A stretch of 61,970 nucleotides of DNA, from positions 1 to 61,970 of IMG/VR virus record IMGVR_UViG_3300046529_000300. One strand, 5' to 3'. The stretch comes from a virus. Both the position numbers and the translations under genes were made by a program. Under the pieces are notes generated by a model, which saw only the letters and a program-made list of their open reading frames with translations, searched no databases and was not told the origin of the DNA. Numbering within the stretch: the stretch's first letter is position 1; every line of letters begins with the position of its first letter. Positions 23,595 through 30,789 of the stretch are shown here, piece by piece.

Positions 23595-24526
23595 GAATCC
23601 TAATAACTGGCCACGCTGGAATGATCGGCAGCGAGCTCTGCCATCAGCTCTCAGCTCTCGGTCATGAACTCCTAGGCTGCGATGACCTCTCGCACGACTG
23701 CGTGGAGGTGGGGTCACTCCCAGTGAAGCAGAACATCCTCTGCTCCGTGGAGCAGCTCCCGCTGTTCGAGACCATGTTGCACCCGCTCGATCTGATCATC
23801 CACTGTGCCTCGCCCATCGGTCATGCGATGCTGACTCCCGCTGCGGAGATCGCATGGAAGATAATCTCCGGGACGCAAGCGGTGCTCGATCTGGCATTGC
23901 GGACCGGAGCGAGACTCATCACCTTCAGCAGCAGCGAAGTCCTGTCCTACCGCGGCGAGACCGACATCCGCGCGCAGTACTCCCTGGGGAAGCTGACCTC
24001 CGAGGCGATGGCGCTCGGGCATCCCTCCGTGGATGCGAAGGTGATCCGGCCCTACAACGTGACCGGGAGGCTCCAGCGTGCGGACGGAGGGTTCGTGATG
24101 GCCAGGTTCCGGGACGCAGCACTGAAGGGGGAACCTCTGACAGTGTTCGGGAGTGGGGAGCAGAAGCGGTGCTTCCTGCATGTGACGGATTTCGCGAGGT
24201 TCGTCTGCCTGCTGGTGGAGTGGTGGCCGGAGCATAAGGTGTGGAGCGTATTTAATCCAACGAATCAAACAACAATCAATGATCTTGTTGTGATGTTTAA
24301 GAATGCTGCTGGTATCAGCCTCAACTCTCCTACATCTTATTGGCAGGATGGAGCTACTGTACTTAATAACCCCGACTGGCGTGATACCCCCGAACGCCAG
24401 ATCCATTCGCTCTGGTTTGACGACTGTACGTCATTGGGATGGAAACCAAAAGTATCTCTAGAGGAGATCGTGAAGGATCATCTCAATGTAGGAGTCCCCA
24501 CAGCCAAGGTAATCTCCCATGATTAA
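23591..24526 (+). CDS. NAD-dependent nucleotide-sugar epimerase/dehydratase
   Basis: 311 aa extended SDR. MRILITGHAGMIGSELCHQL holds the GxxGxxG NAD-binding loop; FSSSEV and YSLGK (YxxxK) are catalytic; VIRPYNVTGR and VFGSGEQKRCFLHVTDFAR match sugar-nucleotide enzymes such as UDP-glucuronate decarboxylase and epimerases. ATG 23591 has a strong GGAGGATAAA. It would make the activated sugar used by neighbouring transferases. Confidence 0.9.
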   Translation: MRILITGHAGMIGSELCHQLSALGHELLGCDDLSHDCVEVGSLPVKQNILCSVEQLPLFETMLHPLDLIIHCASPIGHAMLTPAAEIAWKIISGTQAVLDLALRTGARLITFSSSEVLSYRGETDIRAQYSLGKLTSEAMALGHPSVDAKVIRPYNVTGRLQRADGGFVMARFRDAALKGEPLTVFGSGEQKRCFLHVTDFARFVCLLVEWWPEHKVWSVFNPTNQTTINDLVVMFKNAAGISLNSPTSYWQDGATVLNNPDWRDTPERQIHSLWFDDCTSLGWKPKVSLEEIVKDHLNVGVPTAKVISHD

Positions 24527-25229
24527 TATCATTATGCTTGTTCACAATAAAACATATAAACGTTTCCAATTAACTATACAAGCATTAGATTCCTTGATTG
24601 CACATACCAGTGCTCATTATCGCTTGTTGATTATAGATGACTATTCCAGTGGTGAAACTGCCGATATGTTAGATGAATATGCTGACATATATAGTAAAAA
24701 AATACATATAGCTCATAGTCGAATCACTAAGCTAGGACCAGGATTAGCACGTAATATCGGAATCAAGAAGGCAGATCAGTGGGGCAGAGGGGATGCATTG
24801 TACTTATGTGATAACGATTGTTATTTCCTGCCGGGGTGGGATGAACGATTATTAATCGCCTTTGAAGCTGCCAAGAGTGTTGGATTCATGGCTGTTGGTG
24901 GATATTGTCATCCTTTTCAGCAACGTGGTAAGAGCTATGGCACGACACATATCGGCGTCATACGTGAGCTTGAAGCCCTTGGCCTATTGAGCTGGCTAAT
25001 GGACTGGAGCACGTGGGATCAGTTTGGCCCATTCGATTCGGCAGTGAAGGTGAATGGTTCCGAGGACTGGGCGATGTGCCAGAAGATTCGCAAGGCTGGC
25101 GGCAGGGTGGGAGTATTGGAACCAGCAGTAGTAATAAATTGTGGAATAACAAGCAGTGACAATAGCTTATGTCCTGGTGCTAAACACTTATATGATCAGG
25201 ATATTCCAGCTGGTGTAATACTAAAATAA
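24519..25229 (+). CDS. GT2 glycosyltransferase, AT-rich
   Basis: 236 aa. INIIMLVHNKTYKRFQLTIQALDSL (given in part), LLIIDDYSSGETADML, LGPGLARNIGIKKA and ALYLCDNDCYFLPGWD (DxD) form a clear family 2 signature; GSEDWAMCQKIRKAGG is the typical ED motif. Its base composition is far more AT-rich than the genes on both sides, so it was probably acquired separately. It overlaps the epimerase by 8 bases. Confidence 0.9.
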   Translation: MINIIMLVHNKTYKRFQLTIQALDSLIAHTSAHYRLLIIDDYSSGETADMLDEYADIYSKKIHIAHSRITKLGPGLARNIGIKKADQWGRGDALYLCDNDCYFLPGWDERLLIAFEAAKSVGFMAVGGYCHPFQQRGKSYGTTHIGVIRELEALGLLSWLMDWSTWDQFGPFDSAVKVNGSEDWAMCQKIRKAGGRVGVLEPAVVINCGITSSDNSLCPGAKHLYDQDIPAGVILK

Positions 25230-25231
25230 AT

Positions 25232-26542
25232 ATGGCACACATACTTCTAATCAATCCATCCTCACCCTTCCTCGTGGACGCGAAGACATTCCCTCCGCTG
25301 GGGTTGCTCTATCTCGCCGCCGCGCTGGAATCGGCAGGTCACACCGCCCGCGTCATCGACCTCGCGTTCGACGCTCCACTCTCCGGTCACTCACCCGATG
25401 TGATCGGCATCATGTGCCTCACTCCGCACTTCCCGCAAATGTCCAGCTTGATACATGAGTTGCGATCCACTTATCCATCCGTTCCCATCGCCGTCGGCGG
25501 GCCGCATTTCTCAACCGTCCCTGCCGACGGCGGTCGCGTCGGGGCAGATGTGGTATGCGTGGGTGATGGTGAAGAGGTGATCGTACAGATAGCAAATGGT
25601 GATTGGACAAAGGGCGACATATTGAAAAGCCCTGGAGGTATTTTAGATGTTGATCGCGTTCCCATCCCAGCAAGACATCTGCTACCTATTGCGTCTTACG
25701 ATTACAAAATTGCGGGACTCAAGGCAACCACGATTATGTCGCAGAGAGGATGTCCTTATTCGTGCAGTTTCTGTGCTCATTTCGAGGGATATACTCGTAT
25801 CCGGTTGCGTTCTATTGACAATGTTATCACCGAAGTCAGACAGCTCAAGTCCCAAGGCTATGGCGGGATAATGATTTTTGATGACGAAGTGAACATAGTA
25901 AGAAAAAGAACCATGGCTCTGGCTGAGGCCTTGAAGCCTGAGGGGATCAAATGGCGCGCTTTCGTTAAGGCCAATCTATTCGATGACGAACAAGCAAAGG
26001 CATTTGCTGAGTCTGGCTGTTGGGAGCTATGCACAGGAGTAGAGGCGGGAGATGATCGCATATTGAAGACGATCCAGAAGAAGGCTACTGTGGCTGACAA
26101 CACACGCACTGTCCAGCTCTGCAAGAAGTATGGGATTCGCGTGAAGGCCTTCTGCCAGATAGGACATCCCGGAGAGTCGATGGAGAGCATCATGGCCTTG
26201 AAGAACTGGCTTATCGCCAATGCTCCGTCGGAGCTGAACATTTCTCTACACACCCCATATTTAGGCACTCCCGTGATGGAACACCCCGAACGCTACGATA
26301 TTAAATTCGACACTGAGGATTACTCCAAGTCAGAATACTTCTACCGGGGCAAACCCGGAGAATACCAGGGGCATGTGAGTACGTCTCATTTGTCTTCCGA
26401 ACAGCTTATAAAGCTGCGCTTTGAGGTTGAGCGTGATGTACGTGAAGCTCTTGGTCTGCCACCTCAGGGCGATCCAGCGACATGGAATACACCAACCCCC
26501 CGCACGCGAGATGTTTATGTGGAGGCTGAATGCCGAGGTTAG
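25232..26542 (+). CDS. Radical SAM enzyme with B12-binding-fold N terminus
   Basis: 436 aa. N-terminal Rossmann-like domain (MAHILLINPSSPF, PPLGLLYLAAALESAGH, DVIGIMCLTPHF, AVGGPHF) of the cobalamin-binding class, without the DxHxxG histidine. The radical SAM core has QRGCPYSCSFCAH (Cx3Cx2C for 4Fe-4S), then IMIFDDEVN and LCTGVEAGDDRILK. Enzymes of this class methylate or rearrange unreactive carbons in sugars, lipids or antibiotics. In a glycan cluster, sugar modification is plausible. Confidence 0.88.
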   Translation: MAHILLINPSSPFLVDAKTFPPLGLLYLAAALESAGHTARVIDLAFDAPLSGHSPDVIGIMCLTPHFPQMSSLIHELRSTYPSVPIAVGGPHFSTVPADGGRVGADVVCVGDGEEVIVQIANGDWTKGDILKSPGGILDVDRVPIPARHLLPIASYDYKIAGLKATTIMSQRGCPYSCSFCAHFEGYTRIRLRSIDNVITEVRQLKSQGYGGIMIFDDEVNIVRKRTMALAEALKPEGIKWRAFVKANLFDDEQAKAFAESGCWELCTGVEAGDDRILKTIQKKATVADNTRTVQLCKKYGIRVKAFCQIGHPGESMESIMALKNWLIANAPSELNISLHTPYLGTPVMEHPERYDIKFDTEDYSKSEYFYRGKPGEYQGHVSTSHLSSEQLIKLRFEVERDVREALGLPPQGDPATWNTPTPRTRDVYVEAECRG

Positions 26543-27204
26543 TCGTACGGTGGCAGATCGGCCCGTTCGGTGAGATGAGCTGGCGTGCCTTGCGTCTCAG
26601 CGTTCGCCTGATGCAACGGCTGGAACCGAACGCGGATTTCATAGTCGTCCATCAGGGAACTCCGAAGGTAGGCATCGACGGCGTGATGTGGTGCCCGCAG
26701 GGGAATCTCTATTCACACGGGAGATTCGAGCGGCCATTCGCGGGGCTGTATGATGGGTCACAGCATGAAGCGACCATCGAGAACGATCACATCATGTGGG
26801 CGCTGCCGGATGGCTGGACGCGCTGGCTGTCCCGCGACGATGCCACCCTCGCATGGATCGTGGACTGGGACTACTACGGCAACTACGCCGACCGCGTGGG
26901 AGATTTCCGCGCCTGTCCGGGGATGTATGGGCTGCCTCCGGGAGTGGTGATGCCAGCTCCGCCGATTGAGGAACGTGGAGATGATCAAGCTGAACAAGGG
27001 TTCGTTGCAGCGTGGCTGCGCGAGCATCCTCCGCATGAGATCGTCACCCACGACGAGGTAAGCGCATACATGCCGAACCACGACATCCTCCGGCACACAC
27101 ATTCGAAGCTGGGGACGCATGGCGTTCACCTGCCGGGATTGAATCGCGGGTGGTCGCGTGGCGCCGAGGAACTCATCGTTGAACTAGAGAGGAAATACCT
27201 ATGA
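26530..27204 (+). CDS. Glycosyltransferase-like hypothetical protein
   Basis: 224 aa, overlapping the radical SAM gene by 13 bases. It has a strand-turn layout (LVVRWQIGPFG, ADFIVVHQG), an ATIENDHIMWALPDGW segment that could hold a DxD-like donor site, and a C-terminal part with GTHGVHLPGLNRGW. No firm family, but context and pattern suggest a GT-A enzyme of unknown substrate. Confidence 0.5.
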   Translation: MPRLVVRWQIGPFGEMSWRALRLSVRLMQRLEPNADFIVVHQGTPKVGIDGVMWCPQGNLYSHGRFERPFAGLYDGSQHEATIENDHIMWALPDGWTRWLSRDDATLAWIVDWDYYGNYADRVGDFRACPGMYGLPPGVVMPAPPIEERGDDQAEQGFVAAWLREHPPHEIVTHDEVSAYMPNHDILRHTHSKLGTHGVHLPGLNRGWSRGAEELIVELERKYL

Positions 27205-27764
27205 CCCATCCAAGCGTAGAACACTTCACTCGGGCTATGGAATTCAAAGGCCTCGCACCGTGTCCGCAGGATTCGCGGTGGGAGATTCCCACGGACTCCG
27301 ACATCTGCACGGAGGTCGAGACATTGCAACTGCTGTTCGGGTTCGTCAGGACGCTGAAGCCGAGGGTGGTGGTCGAGACTGGGTGCAACGTCGGCTGCGC
27401 GTCGCAGGTGATCTGCATGGCACTGGAAGCCAACGGCGGGGAGGGACGACTATGGACTTGTGATACCGAAGCTCCTAACGTGGCTGTTACGCAGCGTCGT
27501 CTCTTGGCGCGGGGACACACTAAGCTCATGGATGGATTGGCGTTGGTACAGGACGTGGGAACTCTTGCCGATCTCTACTGGATCGACAGCTCCGACTCCT
27601 CCCGCATGGCTGAACTCCACTGGATACGCGACCACGGCAAGCGTGGGGCGGTCGTCCTCACCCACGACACCAACCTCATCGGCCACGTCACAGAGGTTCA
27701 TCGCACCCTGCCGAACTGGGTGCTGCTGCCGGGGCCGCGGGGATTGGGGATTGCTACGCTATGA
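27201..27764 (+). CDS. SAM-dependent methyltransferase (class I)
   Basis: 187 aa. PRVVVETGCNVGCASQVICMAL is motif I (ETGxxxG), RLWTCDTEAP motif II, LADLYWIDSS and AVVLTHDTN the later strands; similar to methyltransferase_24/cephalosporin hydroxylase-like enzymes. It would methylate a sugar or related small group. Overlaps its neighbours by 4 bases. Confidence 0.8.
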   Translation: MTHPSVEHFTRAMEFKGLAPCPQDSRWEIPTDSDICTEVETLQLLFGFVRTLKPRVVVETGCNVGCASQVICMALEANGGEGRLWTCDTEAPNVAVTQRRLLARGHTKLMDGLALVQDVGTLADLYWIDSSDSSRMAELHWIRDHGKRGAVVLTHDTNLIGHVTEVHRTLPNWVLLPGPRGLGIATL

Positions 27765-27970
27765 AATTTTTCAATATTACTGGGTCATTTCCAGATCCGA
27801 CCGCTAATTGGCCAACGCCATTACGCTCTTGGTGGTATAGGAACTCCAAAGGTAGAAATGCTACTTGGTACTGGCGCATCTGGTGGTGGATGGGGTATCA
27901 CGGGTTATATCAGATTAATTGGGACTGGAAGAACTGGTTGGTCGAGATACGGAGCTATCGAGCCTTATGA
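27761..27970 (+). CDS. Tryptophan-rich 69-aa protein
   Basis: Eleven tryptophans in 69 residues, including WWYRN and WYWRIWWWMGYHG. It overlaps both neighbours (ATGA at each end), which supports real translation. No membrane segment is clean because of interspersed Arg and Asn. Its frame is AT-rich. It could be a glycan- or membrane-interface-binding peptide, or a remnant of a longer gene. Confidence 0.5.
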   Translation: MKFFNITGSFPDPTANWPTPLRSWWYRNSKGRNATWYWRIWWWMGYHGLYQINWDWKNWLVEIRSYRAL

Positions 27971-28836
27971 AAGTCTGCTTCCTCAATCGTAATCCCACCA
28001 CGCATCCCGGCGGAGATCTCATCATGCTGGAATGTCTGATGAACGCACTCAGGAGGATCGGTGTCGAGTGCTGGAATCTCTACGGCGAATGGTCGCCGGA
28101 GTCCCTGCACGAGTACGACGTGGTTCATATTCAACACTGCAATCTCACATGGTCGAAAGACAACTGGTGGAAGACCCTCGCCTCGCGCCGGCCTTACGTC
28201 GTGCTCCCGATCTTCTATCCCACCGGCGCACTGGGGATGAGCTACTCCGAGATGCGAACGATGTTCGAGAACGCTTCAGCAGTGGTGCCGCTGAGTTTCG
28301 CCGAAGCACGGGAGATCAGGACGCTGACTGGATACGCTGGCCCGTTCCATGTGATCCCGCACGGCACGGAGGAGCGGTTCGATTGGCCTAACGATAGAAA
28401 TCCTAAACTTAATCCATACGTGATGTGTGCGAACGCTCGCGGCGACAAGGGTGAATCACTAGTCGAGAAAGTCTGCCAGCGTTTGGGCCTGCCGTTCCGC
28501 TATGTGAGAGATATCCCGCACGAGAAATTGCATCTCGTGTATCGACAGGCGAATGTGTTCGTGCATTCCTCCCCGGATGACCGCATGTCGCTTACCGTGG
28601 GCGAGGCCTTGTGCAGCGGGTGCAGAGTCATCTCCAGTTCCCGCGACCGAGGCAACGAGTGGTTTCCCTATATTAAGACTTGGGACCCGGATGATGAGTC
28701 GGGATTATATGAAGATATTCATGATGCCTGGAACTCTCCCGAGTGGAACTGGCGTCCGAACGAAACCGCGCGCACGATGACCTGGGAGAAGGCCGCGCTA
28801 GCGTGGAAGCGTGTGTATGAAGGAGCGATTCGATGA
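27967..28836 (+). CDS. GT4-type glycosyltransferase
   Basis: 289 aa. MKVCFLNRNPTTHPGGDLIM, HEYDVVHIQHC, FHVIPHGTEERFDW, YRQANVFVHSSPDDRMSLTVGEALCSGCRVI: the GT-B donor domain with the family 4 E...E-type motif. Shorter than usual (about 350) but complete. It probably adds one sugar of the glycan made by this cluster. Confidence 0.86.
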   Translation: MKVCFLNRNPTTHPGGDLIMLECLMNALRRIGVECWNLYGEWSPESLHEYDVVHIQHCNLTWSKDNWWKTLASRRPYVVLPIFYPTGALGMSYSEMRTMFENASAVVPLSFAEAREIRTLTGYAGPFHVIPHGTEERFDWPNDRNPKLNPYVMCANARGDKGESLVEKVCQRLGLPFRYVRDIPHEKLHLVYRQANVFVHSSPDDRMSLTVGEALCSGCRVISSSRDRGNEWFPYIKTWDPDDESGLYEDIHDAWNSPEWNWRPNETARTMTWEKAALAWKRVYEGAIR

Positions 28837-29330
28837 TTGCGCTTAATATCGGCAGTGGTCAGCGGCCATTCAAACATCCATTTGTCAACATCGACCCACA
28901 GGAGCGGTGGAACCCCGACGTGGTGGCCGATGGAGCCCATCTGCCCTACGACGATGCTAGCATCGACCTGGTTGTGTATTCCCACGTCTGGGAGCACGAG
29001 GGTTGCGGCGAGGCCCTCGCCCTCCAGCGCGAGGCATTCCGGGTGCTCAAGCCGGGGGGATCGCTGATCACCGCCGTGCCGGACACTCGCGCCTTGGCAC
29101 AGGCGTGGCTTGTGGGAAAGCTGGACACGGTTACCTACATGATCTCAGTCTATGGAGCGTTCATGGGACATGACCGGGACCGCCATCGCTGGGGATTCAC
29201 AAAGGAAACCTTGGAGATGGAACTGGCGGATTGTCCATGGCGTGAGGTAAAGATGTTTGACTGGCGGAAGGTTGAGGGAATGGACTTGGCGCGGGATTTC
29301 TGGATTCTGGCGATGGAGGCGGTGCGATGA
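28833..29330 (+). CDS. SAM methyltransferase (Methyltransf_11-like)
   Basis: 165 aa. ALNIGSGQRP (motif I), FVNIDPQ, ASIDLVVYSHVWEH, and FRVLKPGGSLITAVPD are canonical class I motifs. Often found next to sugar transferases, where it caps a sugar or acts on an acyl group. Coupled by 4-base overlaps on both sides. Confidence 0.88.
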   Translation: MIALNIGSGQRPFKHPFVNIDPQERWNPDVVADGAHLPYDDASIDLVVYSHVWEHEGCGEALALQREAFRVLKPGGSLITAVPDTRALAQAWLVGKLDTVTYMISVYGAFMGHDRDRHRWGFTKETLEMELADCPWREVKMFDWRKVEGMDLARDFWILAMEAVR

Positions 29331-30097
29331 CTCAACCAAGCTGGATTGTGATGCCTATTTATAATCAACTGGCGTTGACGCGGGACGCCATTGCCAGCTG
29401 TCTCGCGCAGGACATCCCCGGCGGGGTGCGCGTCCTCTGTGTAATCGACCGCGGCGACGATGGCGTGGCACAGTGGCTCCGGTCACAGGGGAAGGCCGTG
29501 CAGGTGGTGGAAGCTCCCGGCTGCGGTGTGTCGAAGGCGTGGAACCTCGCACTGGGACATGTATTCGATGCCCTCGGCGGGGAACACGCGTTGGTGGCGA
29601 ACTCGGACGTGAAGCTGCGTCCAGATACGTACAGGAGGCTTGTCGATGATGGAGGAAAGTTTGTCACTTGCGTGGGTACGTCAAGCGGGGCGAAGTTCCC
29701 CGGCGGAGATCCTGACCCTAAGCGAGTACGGCCTCACCCTGATTTCTCATGCTTCCTACTCCGTAGAGACTGCTGGCGAGAAGTCGGAACCTTCGATGAC
29801 AGAATGCGAATTTACTGCTCGGATGGAGACTATCACTTACGAATGCATCATCAAGGCATTTGTGCGTACTGCCTTGACCTGCCCTTTTGGCACTACGCCT
29901 CAGGGTCGTTGAAACAGACCGACCCGGATGACCGGGAGCGAATACTGAAGATCGCGGGACAAGACAGGGAAGTGTTCCATAACAAATGGAGATTCGAGAT
30001 GGGTGGGACAGAATATTACGCAGCGTTCGCGCATAAAGAAGAGGCCCCGTTGCCGGAGCCCCTGTTGGAAGAAAATACATTCGAGGCTGAGCCCTGA
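29327..30097 (+). CDS. GT2 glycosyltransferase, last gene of rightward block
   Basis: 256 aa. SWIVMPIYNQLALTRDAIASCL, VLCVIDRGDDG, CGVSKAWNLALGHV, ALVANSDVKLRPD (DxD-like SDV) and CFLLRRDCWREVGTFDDRMRI form a standard family 2 set. Its end faces the late block: a leftward stop codon lies 1 base beyond, with no clear terminator between. Confidence 0.88.
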   Translation: MTQPSWIVMPIYNQLALTRDAIASCLAQDIPGGVRVLCVIDRGDDGVAQWLRSQGKAVQVVEAPGCGVSKAWNLALGHVFDALGGEHALVANSDVKLRPDTYRRLVDDGGKFVTCVGTSSGAKFPGGDPDPKRVRPHPDFSCFLLRRDCWREVGTFDDRMRIYCSDGDYHLRMHHQGICAYCLDLPFWHYASGSLKQTDPDDRERILKIAGQDREVFHNKWRFEMGGTEYYAAFAHKEEAPLPEPLLEENTFEAEP

Positions 30098-30211
30098 CTA
30101 CTTGTGTTCCTCTTCCGGCTCATCTTCCGGCTTGGGCTTCGGCTTCTGCCAGTCTTGCGGTGGCTTCTGTGGCGGTGGCGGAATCTCGTCCAGTTTGTAT
30201 CGTTGCAGCAT
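30098..30211 (-). CDS. 37-aa Pro/Lys/Glu-rich peptide
   Basis: MLQRYKLDEIPPPPQKPPQDW then a KPKPKPEDEPEEE tail. AAGGAGAG lies 7 bases before ATG. It is the last leftward gene, overlapping the end of the preceding one. Extended, charged sequence; function unknown. Confidence 0.55.
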   Translation of the reverse strand: MLQRYKLDEIPPPPQKPPQDWQKPKPKPEDEPEEEHK

Positions 30212-30560
30212 CGCTTCTCTCCTTGTGGGGTTGTACGAATCCTACCCCGTAAACCTGTTTGCATCCATATTTCTGCTCATATTTAATGTCGATCACATCT
30301 GCTGGCATCTTGAGCGGGTGGCAGAACTCAAAGTCTCGCTGGCGATCATACCCCGGAATCGTCATCCAATATTGCCGTTCGCTTACCCGTGAGTTCACTG
30401 CTACGCCTTCGTAGGTGAAAACATTGGTTGCTAACTGGTGGTCACGGCTTCCGTACCCGATTCCCACTCCCGCGAGGAGGGTCGCGGTTAGTATCACCAT
30501 CATGGTCGCGATGTACACCGTTCTTTTTCCCCTCGGCTGGACTTCCGGCATCATGATCAT
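30120..30560 (-). CDS. Single-span membrane protein, about 146 aa
   Basis: From ATG 30560: MIMMPEVQPRGKRTVYIATM, membrane span about 14-36, then a soluble domain (VSERQYWMTIPGYDRQRDFEF, YEQKYGCKQVYGVGF). The frame is open further upstream (to 30731), but that part overlaps gene 30442-30735 in another frame and looks like a shadow. No binding site precedes ATG, so translation may be coupled. Lysis accessory or virion membrane protein is possible. Confidence 0.5.
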   Translation of the reverse strand: MIMMPEVQPRGKRTVYIATMMVILTATLLAGVGIGYGSRDHQLATNVFTYEGVAVNSRVSERQYWMTIPGYDRQRDFEFCHPLKMPADVIDIKYEQKYGCKQVYGVGFVQPHKERSDAATIQTGRDSATATEATARLAEAEAQAGR

Positions 30561-30735
30561 GAGAGGAGTGGTGAGTGGCTTGAATAGTTGCGGCCACTCT
30601 TCTTTCGTGCTCTCTACGACGGCGTCGCTCAGAATCCATGCGCAGCTTGACATAACCAAGAGCGAGGGCAACCAGTAGCTTAGTAATGCCGTCAATGATG
30701 TCCCTGACAGTAAGTGAAGATAAAACATCATGCAT
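30442..30735 (-). CDS. 97-aa holin-like or membrane-associated protein
   Basis: MHDVLSSLTVRDIIDGITKL then LVALALGYVKLRM, one possible span, followed by a very basic stretch (SERRRRREHERR) and a polar His/Asp-rich tail. GGAAGG is 8 bases before ATG. One span plus positive tail recalls class III or pinholin-like proteins, but this is only a shape argument. Confidence 0.5.
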   Translation of the reverse strand: MHDVLSSLTVRDIIDGITKLLVALALGYVKLRMDSERRRRREHERRVAATIQATHHSSHDHDAGSPAEGKKNGVHRDHDGDTNRDPPRGSGNRVRKP

Positions 30736-30789
30736 CGCCTTCCCTTTCGGCCACTATCAATTTCCGTCTAAATTTTGTTACTCCGGGAG

